Assembly: GCA_041395945.1 (NCBI GenBank)
Contig: JAWKZN010000001.1
Span: 1,302,001-1,366,000 of the forward strand
Origin: Pseudomonadales bacterium
GTDB taxonomy: Bacteria; Pseudomonadota; Gammaproteobacteria; Pseudomonadales; Azotimanducaceae
Direction of reading: 5' to 3'
DNA length: 64,000 nucleotides
Shown piece after piece: positions 37,662-46,412 of the stretch; positions within the stretch are counted from its first letter, which is position 1; every line of letters begins with the position of its first letter. The notes beneath the pieces were generated by a model. The model saw only the letters and a list, made by a program, of their open reading frames with translations. It was not told where the DNA came from and did no database searches. Made by a program: the position numbers and the translations under genes.

Positions 37662-38303
37662 TTACTCCCCTGCGCTTTTTTGCTTGAGTTTGCCCCCTGC
37701 GGAGGCGCTTTCCTCGCGAAAGCCGCACTCACGGAGTACGACTTCGGCGGGAAACGGCTTCTTCAGAAGGACCTGTGCGCCGGCGCTCAACATCTTCTTT
37801 TCGAGCTCGGCAGAGTGATAACCGGTCATAGCTATCACCCGTATATCTTTGGTTTCCGGATCGTTTTTAAGGCTTCTGCATACCTCGATCCCATCGACCC
37901 CCGGCATCATCACGTCCAGCAGGACCACGGTGGGCTTGTGCTGCTGCACGGCTCTGCCCGCCTCGAAACCGTCGTAAGCCGTGTGGATGGGCAGTCCGGG
38001 AATTTCAGTGGCGAAGAGGGTTTCGAGGAAGGTATTGAACTGCCGGTTGTCGTCCACGATGAGCAGTGATTCCGTCACTCCGGGCAGTTTGATGCCCCGA
38101 TCCCGGGCAAAACGGGCAACGACGCTGGTGGCGAACCGCCGGTGTCCGCCTGCGGTGGTCTGAGCTTCGAGAATGCCTTTCTGTGCCCACTGGCGGACCG
38201 TGATCGGTGACACCATCAGCAGTGTGGCGACCTCATTCGGGGTCAGAAAATCCCTGCCGCTGGTCGTGTCACTCATTTCCCGCATCTCCCGCATCTCCCG
38301 CAT
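37662..38303 (-). CDS. HTH plus response-regulator receiver protein
   Basis: Residues 18-58 form an excisionase/MerR-like HTH (FLTPNEVATLLMVSPITVRQ, followed by GGHRRF). Residues 79-195 form a receiver with acidic pair D84-D85, phosphoacceptor D130 in VLLDVMMPGVDG, T160 and K182. The order DNA-binding then receiver is the reverse of ordinary response regulators. No histidine kinase is adjacent. The stop lies eight bases before the rpoS ATG, so it probably controls or is co-expressed with RpoS. The first ten residues are an MRE repeat with four possible ATG starts; the one at 38276 leaves 204 residues. Confidence 0.85.
   Translation of the reverse strand: MREMREMREMSDTTSGRDFLTPNEVATLLMVSPITVRQWAQKGILEAQTTAGGHRRFATSVVARFARDRGIKLPGVTESLLIVDDNRQFNTFLETLFATEIPGLPIHTAYDGFEAGRAVQQHKPTVVLLDVMMPGVDGIEVCRSLKNDPETKDIRVIAMTGYHSAELEKKMLSAGAQVLLKKPFPAEVVLRECGFREESASAGGKLKQKSAGE
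38274..38303 (-). repeat. 9-bp repeat of SD plus ATG at the receiver gene start
   Basis: The units CATTTCCCG, CATCTCCCG, CATCTCCCG and CAT follow one another. On the coding strand this is ATG-CGGGAG repeated, so each in-frame ATG (38303, 38294, 38285, 38276) has a GGGAG-like tract about 9 bases upstream. Repeat gain or loss keeps the frame. Confidence 0.9.
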
Positions 38304-38343
38304 TCCCCTGGTTCCCGTCCGATCGATGTGCCGCAGCGCGTCT

Positions 38344-38427
38344 ATCGGTTTAATCGAAACAATCGGTTTAATCGAATCGAGGAAGGGAAGGCTAATCGGT
38401 TTAATCGTATTGGTCTAATACCGATTT
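38344..38427. repeat. three direct copies of ATCGGTTTAATCG plus an inverted half copy
   Basis: Exact copies start at 38344, 38362 and 38395; ATACCGATT at 38419-38427 is a partial inverted copy. They lie 40-125 bases upstream of the HTH-receiver gene start and upstream of the divergent GH172 gene. The spacing (18 and 33 bases) is compatible with operator sites. Confidence 0.75.
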
Positions 38428-38549
38428 GATCTAGACACTGTCCGAAATGGAGCAAAAAACGCATCGGCAGACGATGCTGCACGAGGTGCGAAGCCGCGTG
38501 CCCAAGTTCGGTTACACTCTTCGCCGATTCCCCAGGCAGGCGGCTGAAG

Positions 38550-39632
38550 ATGACGTCTTTCAATGGCTTAGGTATGCATCTCGGCAATCTGTCGCGGCTT
38601 TCAGCTGCCCGCAGTCGATCCATCAGCCCGGAGAATTTCAGCGGAGAGCCTGGTGCCGGTGGGCGCGCGACGCAAGGCACCGGTGCGCAGGCCGCGAGGG
38701 ATCTGGGCGCAGGCTGGAAAATCTCGCCTTCGGTGCGTATCGAACCAGGTGCGACCTTCGAGCTGGCCGACATCCGCGGCAGCGGCGCGATCCAGCAGAT
38801 CTGGCTGACGCCCACCGGTAACTGGCGCCAGCAGATACTCAGGGCGTACTGGGACGGTCAGGAGCATCCGTGCGTGCTGTGTCCCCTTGCGGATTTCTTC
38901 GGCATGGGATGGTGTGAATATGATCCGCTGAACTCTCTGGCCATCTGCGTGAACCCGGGCAGCGGGTTCAACAGTTACTGGGAAATGCCGTTCCGCAGCC
39001 ATGCGCGGTTGACCATAGAGAATGTCAGCAGCGAACCCGTGACCCTCTACTTCCAGATCAATTACACGCTGACCGAAGTGGAAGACGATCGTGGCTATTT
39101 TCACGCGCACTTCCGCCGGGTGAATCCACTCGAACTCGGCCAGGTTCACACCCTGCTGGAGTGCGAGGGCGATGGCCACTATGTGGGCACCTACATGGCC
39201 TGGGGGTCGAACAACCGGGGCTGGTGGGGAGAAGGTGAAGCCAAGTTCTACATCGATGATGATCTCGACTTCCCGACGATCTGCGGTACCGGCACGGAAG
39301 ACTATTTCTGTGGTTCCTACTGTTTTCTCGCCAAGGATCGCGAACAGGGATACGAACGTTTCAGCACGGCTTACGCCGGGCTGCACCAGGTGATCAAACC
39401 CTCGGGGAGATTCGGTTCGCAGCAGCGATTCGGCATGTATCGCTGGCACATTCCGGACCCGATCCGTTTCCGGCAGCGTCTGAAGGTCACCATGCAGGCG
39501 CTCGGCTGGCGCAGCGGTCGGCGCTATCTGCCACTCCAGGACGATATCGCTTCGGTCGCTTACTGGTATCAGCGGTCACCCGTGAGCCGGTTGCCTGCGC
39601 TGCCCGATGCAGACGGACTGGAAGTGATCTGA
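38550..39632 (+). CDS. GH172 / DUF2961 family protein
   Basis: The 360-residue protein has DUF2961 marks: FGMGWCEYDPLNSLAICVNP, NSYWEMPFRSHARLTIEN, YFQINYTLTEVEDD, and GTGTEDYFCGSYCF containing a conserved Glu. Characterised GH172 members act on fructose or arabinofuranose glycosides. No signal peptide is evident, so it may act in the cytoplasm. Its TGA shares one base with the selA ATG, so the two are co-transcribed. Why a glycosidase-like gene leads selAB is unclear. Confidence 0.85.
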   Translation: MTSFNGLGMHLGNLSRLSAARSRSISPENFSGEPGAGGRATQGTGAQAARDLGAGWKISPSVRIEPGATFELADIRGSGAIQQIWLTPTGNWRQQILRAYWDGQEHPCVLCPLADFFGMGWCEYDPLNSLAICVNPGSGFNSYWEMPFRSHARLTIENVSSEPVTLYFQINYTLTEVEDDRGYFHAHFRRVNPLELGQVHTLLECEGDGHYVGTYMAWGSNNRGWWGEGEAKFYIDDDLDFPTICGTGTEDYFCGSYCFLAKDREQGYERFSTAYAGLHQVIKPSGRFGSQQRFGMYRWHIPDPIRFRQRLKVTMQALGWRSGRRYLPLQDDIASVAYWYQRSPVSRLPALPDADGLEVI

Positions 39633-41002
39633 TGCACAGCCTTCGCGATCTCCCCGCCATCGACCGGCTCATCCGGGACCCCGGACTGCAATCACTCATC
39701 GAGCGCCATGGCCTTGAAATCGTCAAGCAGGCACTGCGCTCGCTGCAGTCCTCATGGCGGGGCGCCGGCCAGGCACCCGAATGGGCCGCGGATGTGGCAG
39801 GGTATGAGCGGGTACTGACCGAGCGTCTGCACGGTCAGGGCTATCGCCCGGTATTCAATCTGACCGGCACCATCATTCACACCAATCTCGGCCGCGCGCT
39901 CATCGATTCCCAGCTGTACAGATCCATCGAGGAGCTTGTGACCCGCCCGATCAACCTCGAATACGATCTCGCTGCTGGCAGGCGTGGCGACAGGGAACGC
40001 AGTGTCGAAGAAAAACTCAAAGCGCTCACCGGAGCCGAAGCTGCTACGGTGGTCAACAATGGCGCTGCCGCTGTACTGCTTGTGCTCAATACCCTGGCAC
40101 TGGGGCGTGAGGTAGCCGTGTCACGCGGTGAACTGATTGAAATCGGTGGCAGTTTCCGTCTGCCCGATATCATGAGTCGCTCGGGATGCCGGCTGCGCGA
40201 AGTGGGCACCACCAATCGTACACACCTGAAGGACTATGAAGGCGCGATTGCAGCGGAGACCGGCCTGCTGCTCAAGGTTCACCCCAGCAACTATCACATC
40301 AGCGGGTTCACCAGTGAGGTCGATGTGCGATCCCTGGCAGAAGTCGGCCGCACCCACAGCATCCCGGTATGCGTTGATCTCGGCAGCGGTACCCTGGTTG
40401 ATCTGGTCCGCTTCGGGCTTCCCCACGAACCCATGCCCCAGGAAGTGCTCAGACAGGGTGCAGACCTCGTGACCTTCAGCGGTGACAAGCTCCTGGGTGC
40501 GACCCAGGCGGGTATCATTCTCGGACGCGCCGATCTGATCGCCGGGCTGAAACGCAATCCATTGAAGCGCGCACTCCGCCCGGACAAGCTCACGCTGGCA
40601 TTTCTGGAGAAAACTCTGAGTCTCTACGAAACTCCCGACACACTGAATGAAACCCTGCCCCTGGTGCGGACGCTGACTGCGCCCTTGAGTGAACTGCAGG
40701 CTCGGGGCGATCGAGTCCGCAGTATCCTGCTCGACGTGCTGCCGGATTTCTCCATCGATGTCGTGGACAGCGATTGCCAGCTTGGCAGCGGTTCTCTGCC
40801 GGAACAGCGAATCAGCAGCCGTGCGATACGTATCGCACACCCGCAGTCTGCTGATCTCGAAGGGCTGAGAGATCGTCTGCGCCGACTGGATGTACCTGTG
40901 ATCGGCAGACTGCAGCAGGATCACCTGTGGCTGGATATGCGTGGGGCAGAACGGCTGGATGAACTCTGTGACAATCTGCGCTCGCTGGCGCTGACCGCAT
41001 GA
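39632..41002 (+). CDS. selA: L-seryl-tRNA(Sec) selenium transferase
   Basis: SelA converts seryl-tRNA(Sec) to selenocysteyl-tRNA using selenophosphate. The 456-residue PLP protein has the N-terminal helical domain (LRDLPAIDRLI), VFNLTGTIIHTNLGRALI, and the PLP lysine in LVTFSGDKLLGATQAG. It overlaps selB by 4 bases. Its presence implies at least one selenoprotein in the genome. Confidence 0.97.
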   Translation: MHSLRDLPAIDRLIRDPGLQSLIERHGLEIVKQALRSLQSSWRGAGQAPEWAADVAGYERVLTERLHGQGYRPVFNLTGTIIHTNLGRALIDSQLYRSIEELVTRPINLEYDLAAGRRGDRERSVEEKLKALTGAEAATVVNNGAAAVLLVLNTLALGREVAVSRGELIEIGGSFRLPDIMSRSGCRLREVGTTNRTHLKDYEGAIAAETGLLLKVHPSNYHISGFTSEVDVRSLAEVGRTHSIPVCVDLGSGTLVDLVRFGLPHEPMPQEVLRQGADLVTFSGDKLLGATQAGIILGRADLIAGLKRNPLKRALRPDKLTLAFLEKTLSLYETPDTLNETLPLVRTLTAPLSELQARGDRVRSILLDVLPDFSIDVVDSDCQLGSGSLPEQRISSRAIRIAHPQSADLEGLRDRLRRLDVPVIGRLQQDHLWLDMRGAERLDELCDNLRSLALTA

Positions 41003-42861
41003 TCGTCACCCTTGCGGGCCATGTGGATCACGGTAAGACGTCTCTTGTGCGGGCGCTGACCGGGGTGGATACGGACAGTCTGATCGAGGAGAAGCGTCGC
41101 GGTCTGACAATCGACCTCGGTTTCGCTTACCTGAAGACCCCGCAGCAGTTACTGGGATTCGTCGATGTCCCCGGCCACCACCGTTTCATTCATAACATGG
41201 TTGCCGGAGTCGCTTCGGGACAACATGCACTGCTGGTCATCGCTGCCGACGATGGTCCGATGCCTCAGAGCCGCGAACACCTGCAGATTCTCGATCTGCT
41301 CGGTGTGCGCAGCGGGACAATTGCGCTGACAAAATGTGACCGGGTAAGCAAAGCACAGATCGATGCAGCGCGTGCCGGTATCGCGCAACTGGTAAAGGGT
41401 TCGTTTCTGCAATCCGCGAACATCATCGAAACCTCCATCACCAGTGGCGCAGGGATCGCAGAATTGCAGGCGGAGCTGTTGCAGTTCGACCTCGCCCGGT
41501 CGTCCACAGAGGTGAAGCAGTCTTTTCGTCTGGCCATCGATCGGGCATTTGCGGTCACCGGTGCCGGTGTTGTGGTCACCGGCACGGTACACGCAGGCCG
41601 GGTCGCGAGCGACGATACGCTCAGCCTGTTCCCCTCTGGAGACACAGTTCGGGTGAAATCCGTGCGGGCCCAGGACACCAGCGTGACCAGCGCACGCGCT
41701 GGAGACCGCTGCGCACTCAACATCAGCGGGGTTGCCATGGATCAGGTGACCCGGGGACAGTGGCTGTGCGGAGATCCCGACAGGGGTGTCTCCCAGTTCG
41801 CGGTGGAGCTGCGTGTACTGGCGGATTTCCCGCGTGCGCTCCGCCACTGGCTGCCGGTGCACCTCTACCACGCGACAAGCCATACCACTGCACACATCGC
41901 CGTGCTCAGTGAGGGCCGTATCGAGCCCGGCACCAGCACACTGGTGGAGCTGATCACGGCGCAACCACTGGCCGTGCACCCCGGCGACCGGCTGATCCTG
42001 CGGGATCAGGGACTGGATCGTACGCTTGGCGGCGGTAGAGTTATCAGCCGGCAGCGACCCGAGGGCAGGCGCCGCGATCCGGAGCGACTGCAGAGACTGG
42101 CTGCGGACAATGCACAGGACGCTGCCACCGCCTTCGCCAGCCATCTTGCGCTGGGCACTGTGAATCTCAGCGGATTCAAGGATAACTGGGGATGCAGTGA
42201 CTCGGAGCTGGCTGCACTCGTCAACGCACAGCAGGCCAGGGTCATAGAAGGACACGCGATCGCCGGCAGCCTGTGGCAACGCTGGCGGGAGTCGGTGCGT
42301 AAGGAGATCGTACGTCTGCACACAGCGGACCCCTCCCTGCAGGGCACCAAGCAGAGTGCGCTTGACGGATCGACGCCGGACCGCTTCCTTGGTGCCGTAC
42401 TGGCGGAACTGGTGAGCGCGGGCGAACTGGTCGTCACCTCGGGTCGCTATGCCCCCGCCGACCATCAGGTCGCGTTGAGCGCCGAAGAATCGCGCCTGCT
42501 GTCTGCCCTGCTCCCTCATCTGGATCAGCCGCAACCACCGAGCCTTGGCGATCTGAGCAAACAGGTGCGCATACCCATCGCAGCGCTCAGTCGAGGCCTG
42601 GTACCGCTGGTGAGCAAGAAGCTGCTGGTGCGGATCAGCGACAACCGCTTCTATGCACCCGGTCAGATCATGGCGCTGGCAGAGACGGCTCGGGAACTGG
42701 GTGCCCGGGGCCCATTCTCGGCAAGGGATTTCCGCGACGCCGCCGGCATCGGTCGCAATGTCGCCATAGAACTGCTCGAATATTTCGATCGCCGGGCCTA
42801 CACCCGCCGTCAGGGTGATCTGCGCAACATCGTCGGTGAACCGAACCGCGTGCTCGGCTGA
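40999..42861 (+). CDS. selB: selenocysteine-specific elongation factor
   Basis: SelB delivers selenocysteyl-tRNA to UGA codons with a SECIS hairpin. The GTPase has G1 LAGHVDHGKTSLVRAL, G3 DVPGHHRFIHNMVAG and G4 TKCD. EF-Tu-like domains follow, then winged-helix repeats to residue 620 for SECIS binding, ending near FSARDFRDAAGIGRNVAIEL. Length is typical for the bacterial protein. Confidence 0.97.
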   Translation: MIVTLAGHVDHGKTSLVRALTGVDTDSLIEEKRRGLTIDLGFAYLKTPQQLLGFVDVPGHHRFIHNMVAGVASGQHALLVIAADDGPMPQSREHLQILDLLGVRSGTIALTKCDRVSKAQIDAARAGIAQLVKGSFLQSANIIETSITSGAGIAELQAELLQFDLARSSTEVKQSFRLAIDRAFAVTGAGVVVTGTVHAGRVASDDTLSLFPSGDTVRVKSVRAQDTSVTSARAGDRCALNISGVAMDQVTRGQWLCGDPDRGVSQFAVELRVLADFPRALRHWLPVHLYHATSHTTAHIAVLSEGRIEPGTSTLVELITAQPLAVHPGDRLILRDQGLDRTLGGGRVISRQRPEGRRRDPERLQRLAADNAQDAATAFASHLALGTVNLSGFKDNWGCSDSELAALVNAQQARVIEGHAIAGSLWQRWRESVRKEIVRLHTADPSLQGTKQSALDGSTPDRFLGAVLAELVSAGELVVTSGRYAPADHQVALSAEESRLLSALLPHLDQPQPPSLGDLSKQVRIPIAALSRGLVPLVSKKLLVRISDNRFYAPGQIMALAETARELGARGPFSARDFRDAAGIGRNVAIELLEYFDRRAYTRRQGDLRNIVGEPNRVLG

Positions 42862-42905
42862 TGTTGTTTCCGCCCGCGAAACAGTGGTCGTCTCTCAGCG
42901 GAAGG

Positions 42906-43625
42906 TCAGACCGGCTGTTCAGCAGGATCGACAGGTTTCCAGATCTGCTCGATCCGAAGCCACAGGTTGATTCGCATCTTTCCCGAGTTGCTGGCGATGT
43001 CGAACACATAGCCGGTCATGGCACTGATGACGATCATTTCCCCACCATCCTCGATGAGCGCCAGCGGTGCTGAAATCGCAGGGATTCTGAAGTGGGCAAT
43101 CACATGCAGGAGGTCCGCGCCGACGCCAAAGCAGGCCAGCAGGCCGACAAGGCAGAGGAGATCGCGGGACGCCTGGCGGGCGGATGGCCTGCCGCGCCAC
43201 AAGGCGTGAGCAGCCAGGCCCAGTGTCAGACAGCCGATCAGCGCAGCGAACAGGAGTTCTCCGCAATCATCTGGCCGCAGTCCAGCGAATTCGGGGAGAT
43301 TCAGGGTTGCTCCGAGCCAGAACCCCGCACGCTCGTGAATCTGCATCGCGTCGTCCAGCAGCAGGAAAGCAAACAGGACCGCCCAGCCGATAAAGACGCG
43401 CAGACGGGTCTGCAGGTAAATCAGAATCAGGCACAGGCTGAGCCAGAAGAGCTTGATGTACTGATAGATTTCCGCGATGCCACGATCAGTTTCGATCGAG
43501 AAGGCCTGACTGGTAAGCCATGGAGACCACACATGCAGAATGTGAATACCGATGAATGCCGCATCGACGCTCAGGAGCAGAAACAACAGAGTGATCGTTG
43601 CACCATAGTCCGGGGTAAATTTCAT
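42906..43625 (-). CDS. multi-pass membrane protein, unknown function
   Basis: The 239-residue protein has about six membrane segments, including ITLLFLLLSVDAAFIGIHIL, LFWLSLCLILIYLQTRL and CLVGLLACFGVGADLLHVIA. Charged residues in or near the membrane look conserved-type: LLLDDAMQIHERAG, LLHVIAHF and ALIEDGGEM, which together could bind a metal, though I recognise no family. AGGA precedes the ATG. Convergent with selB, 44 bases apart. Confidence 0.75.
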   Translation of the reverse strand: MKFTPDYGATITLLFLLLSVDAAFIGIHILHVWSPWLTSQAFSIETDRGIAEIYQYIKLFWLSLCLILIYLQTRLRVFIGWAVLFAFLLLDDAMQIHERAGFWLGATLNLPEFAGLRPDDCGELLFAALIGCLTLGLAAHALWRGRPSARQASRDLLCLVGLLACFGVGADLLHVIAHFRIPAISAPLALIEDGGEMIVISAMTGYVFDIASNSGKMRINLWLRIEQIWKPVDPAEQPV

Positions 43626-43888
43626 TCAACGTTCCTGGGTTCAGAAAAGCGCTTCTCTCTGCAGATCGCGTAAATCAGCAGAAGGAAAAAAGCCGACGGG
43701 CAGTTTCTTCGTCACACAATGGCTGGTCAGGCACCTGGTCAGCGTGACTCAGGTCCCAACTCATCCAATCCGGCGGCAGGCAGGCTAACACTACCGGGCT
43801 CCGGAGGGGATATACCCGTCCGATCTGTCCCTGAATGCGCGCGGCCCGGGTGGAAGATATGTCCATTGGTGTGGATCGTCGTCGTCAC

Positions 43889-44488
43889 TTATCGAGCCTG
43901 CAATGTGTAACCATGGGCCAGATCCACAATTTCCACCGGCGCACCCGCAACCTCCACCGGCTCGAAGCTGATCTGGGCTGCCCCCTCCCGGATCAGGGCC
44001 AGTACTTTGCGGCGGGAGAGTTCGCTTTCCAGGTAGGTGATTCTGATATCCGTCACTCTGCCTTCGCGGGAAATCCCGTAGCTGAAATCCACGACAAGAT
44101 CCTGGCTCGACACCATCGAACGCCGGATCACACCAACCCTGGTCGGTGTCCAGAACAGTTTCCTGCAGAGTTTGGTATCTGCTTCCGAACTGAGCCGATG
44201 CCGGGCAGGACGGCAGATATTCGAGTCACAGACAAGGCAGACAGCCGCCTGCCGTGTGCGCAGTGCATTGACAGTCTCAAGCTTTTCCCGTTTGAGCTGG
44301 GCATAGCTGCAGGTTGAGATCAGTCGATGACTGATGGGCCAGGGTCCGCAGCCGTTGAACGCAGTGACACGCACTTCCTCAATCAGCTGTTCAGCGGTTG
44401 CCGCGGATGCGCTCGGAAAAAACGCCCCGGTCAGCCACGCGAAGCCCACAATGCACAGCAAACGGATCCGGATCGCCTGCACGCTCAT
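43889..44488 (-). CDS. exported Cys-rich protein with TonB-C-like end, unknown
   Basis: I chose ATG 44488, which gives a signal peptide (IRIRLLCIVGFAWLTGAFF) and about 199 residues; an upstream ATG at 44551 lacks this feature at its N-terminus. The mature part has several cysteines (FNGCGPW, STCSY, AVCLVCDSNIC, KLC), suggesting disulfides. The last 75 residues (VDFSYGISREGRVTDIRITY...) resemble the beta-beta-alpha-beta pattern of TonB C-terminal domains. Function unknown. It is divergent from metX. Confidence 0.65.
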   Translation of the reverse strand: MSVQAIRIRLLCIVGFAWLTGAFFPSASAATAEQLIEEVRVTAFNGCGPWPISHRLISTCSYAQLKREKLETVNALRTRQAAVCLVCDSNICRPARHRLSSEADTKLCRKLFWTPTRVGVIRRSMVSSQDLVVDFSYGISREGRVTDIRITYLESELSRRKVLALIREGAAQISFEPVEVAGAPVEIVDLAHGYTLQAR

Positions 44489-44645
44489 GCCGTTGTCAGC
44501 CGGTGCGCGGATGAAGCATCTGGCGATCGGGTACGGGGAGAGAACGTTCACTCATCGGCGGGAAGAGTGCCCGATGTGGGTGCTGCTGCCAAGGCAACGA
44601 TCGCTGAAGTTGGTGGTAGACTGGCCGACCCCACGGATGCTACCC

Positions 44646-45731
44646 ATGTCCGCAGTCAAACATTTCCGCTTCGAAGGTGAATTCAGGATGCGACGCGGTC
44701 GCCTGCGCAACCCTGTTTTCGCCTACGAAACCTGGGGCATCCTCAACCCTGCGAAAGACAACGCAGTGCTGATTTTTACCGGCCTGTCCCCTTCGGCGCA
44801 TGTGGCCTCCTCGGAAGAGAATTCCGCGTCCGGCTGGTGGGAAGATATGGTGGGACCTGACAAACCTATAGATACGAGCCGCTACTTCGTGATCTGTGTG
44901 AATTCTCTGGGGAGCTGTTTCGGCTCTACGGGTCCGGCGAGTCCGGATCCCGGGACCGGGCAGCCCTATCGACTGACCTTCCCGGTTCTGTGTCTGGAAG
45001 ACGTAGCCAATGGCGGTGCGCTGGTGCTGGACCACCTCGGCATTGATCGCCTGCACGCGGTGGTGGGTGCGTCCATGGGCGGTATGACGGCGCTGGCATT
45101 CGCCCTTCTGCATCCCTCTCGCAGCCAGGGGTTGCTGTCCATTTCTTCGGCGGCGCGCAGCCTGCCCTTTTCCATCGCAGTGCGTTCCCTGCAGCGTGAG
45201 ATGATCCGCAGTGATCCAGCCTGGTGCGACGGCAACTATCCGCTGGACCGCAGTCCGGTGACCGGTATGCGCCTGGCCCGCAAGCTCGGCATGATCACCT
45301 ATCGATCGGCGGACGAGTGGACGGAAAGATTCGGCCGCGAGCGCGCCTCGGGCGACGGTGCCTCCGGGCCCCCGCCTTTCGGCATCGATTTCGAAGTGGA
45401 GTCCTATCTGGAAGCCCATGCCAATCGCTTCGTGGGCACATTCGACGCCAACTGCTATCTGTATCTGTCCCGTGCCATGGACCTGTTTGATGTGACCGAT
45501 CACGGTGGCAGCCTGACTGCCGCACTGCGTCGAACCGAGCTTGCCCGGGCACTCATCATCGGTGTCGAGACCGACTTTCTTTTTCCGGTGGAGCAGCAGG
45601 AGGAACTCGCGATCGGGCTCAAGCAGGTCGTCGCTGATGTGAGCTTCCGGCGCCTGTCATCCATTCAGGGACACGACTCCTTTCTGGTGGACATGGACCG
45701 GTTCCGGCCTGCGGTGGCGGAGTTTTTCTAG
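44646..45731 (+). CDS. metX: homoserine O-acyltransferase (MetX type)
   Basis: MetX acylates homoserine for methionine synthesis. The alpha/beta hydrolase has the nucleophile Ser in VVGASMGGMTALAF, Asp in ETDFLFPVEQQEEL and His in IQGHDSFLVD. I chose ATG 44646 (MSAVKHFRFEGEF, 361 residues); ATG 44637 adds three residues; the frame is open to 44334 but crosses the divergent gene. Whether acetyl- or succinyl-CoA is used cannot be told. MetW, often adjacent, is not here. Confidence 0.93.
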   Translation: MSAVKHFRFEGEFRMRRGRLRNPVFAYETWGILNPAKDNAVLIFTGLSPSAHVASSEENSASGWWEDMVGPDKPIDTSRYFVICVNSLGSCFGSTGPASPDPGTGQPYRLTFPVLCLEDVANGGALVLDHLGIDRLHAVVGASMGGMTALAFALLHPSRSQGLLSISSAARSLPFSIAVRSLQREMIRSDPAWCDGNYPLDRSPVTGMRLARKLGMITYRSADEWTERFGRERASGDGASGPPPFGIDFEVESYLEAHANRFVGTFDANCYLYLSRAMDLFDVTDHGGSLTAALRRTELARALIIGVETDFLFPVEQQEELAIGLKQVVADVSFRRLSSIQGHDSFLVDMDRFRPAVAEFF

Positions 45732-45760
45732 GGAGACGTGAGACCGGATCAGAGTCTCCC
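45731..45760. terminator. hairpin between convergent metX and DsbA-like gene
   Basis: GGGAGAC (45731-45737) and GTCTCCC (45754-45760) form a 7-bp stem around 16 bases, beginning at the last base of metX. No T tract follows on either strand. It may serve both converging transcripts. Confidence 0.4.
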
Positions 45761-45773
45761 CGGCAGGCCCATT

Positions 45774-46412
45774 TCAGACTTCAGGGCCTTCGTCGTCAGG
45801 GACTGCAGCGGCACGAATCAGCTCGATCATGGTGGGCGAATCCGCGTAGCCGCCAAACAGCAGGCGTCGTCTTCCCTGCTGTTCGATCAGCACACTCGGC
45901 AGGGCACTGGTGCCGTAGCCTCGCGATGAGGCGAATTGCGACTTTACCCGACTGTGGAGTTCGGTACTGTTGAGGGCTTCGAGGAACTCTGCCGCTGGCC
46001 ATTCGAATTCTTCCGCAATCCGGGCCAGCACATCCGCCCTGCTGATGTCCCGCCCCTCTACAAACAGGCACTGCTGCAGCCGGTGCAGAAAACCGAATGG
46101 TGGTCGCCCGTGTCTTCTGCGCACGGCTTCAATCGCGATGCAGGCCAGTGTGCTGTTGTAGATCAGTCCACGGGGTACCACCATGCCGAATTCCTGGCCG
46201 GTGGTGGCCCTGACTTCACGCCAGATGTGCAGCAGATGTCGTCGTCCGTACTCGCCTATCGGCTGACTGCCGTGGGTGTTTATGCCGCCCAGGAGCAGGT
46301 CGAAGGCCACTTCGCCAGCCAGAACATGGACAGCTTCTTCGACGGCAGCCGACATGCCCCAGCACCAGGAACACATCGGGTCTGTCACCAGGAGTATCCG
46401 GACCGGATTCAT
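45774..46412 (-). CDS. DsbA-family thiol oxidoreductase
   Basis: Only the part from the ATG at 46412 is real; a longer frame upstream is a shadow of selD. The 212-residue protein opens VRILLVTDPMCSWCWGM, a CxxC motif in a thioredoxin fold with an alpha-helical insert, and has a cis-Pro region GTSALPSVLIEQQ. No signal peptide, so cytoplasmic, like FrnE-type members. Start overlaps the selD stop (ATGA), pointing to joint expression; a role in redox handling of selenium or sulfur is only inferred. Confidence 0.88.
   Translation of the reverse strand: MNPVRILLVTDPMCSWCWGMSAAVEEAVHVLAGEVAFDLLLGGINTHGSQPIGEYGRRHLLHIWREVRATTGQEFGMVVPRGLIYNSTLACIAIEAVRRRHGRPPFGFLHRLQQCLFVEGRDISRADVLARIAEEFEWPAAEFLEALNSTELHSRVKSQFASSRGYGTSALPSVLIEQQGRRRLLFGGYADSPTMIELIRAAAVPDDEGPEV

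Noticed and set aside
43626..43888. tRNA(Sec) gene in the gap near selAB
   Set aside because: No acceptor-stem pairing, UCA anticodon loop or GGTTCGA-like T loop was found.
44552..44645. Possible SAM riboswitch before metX
   Set aside because: Only a short TGCC-AA-GGCA hairpin is seen; no SAM-class conserved core or terminator could be recognised.
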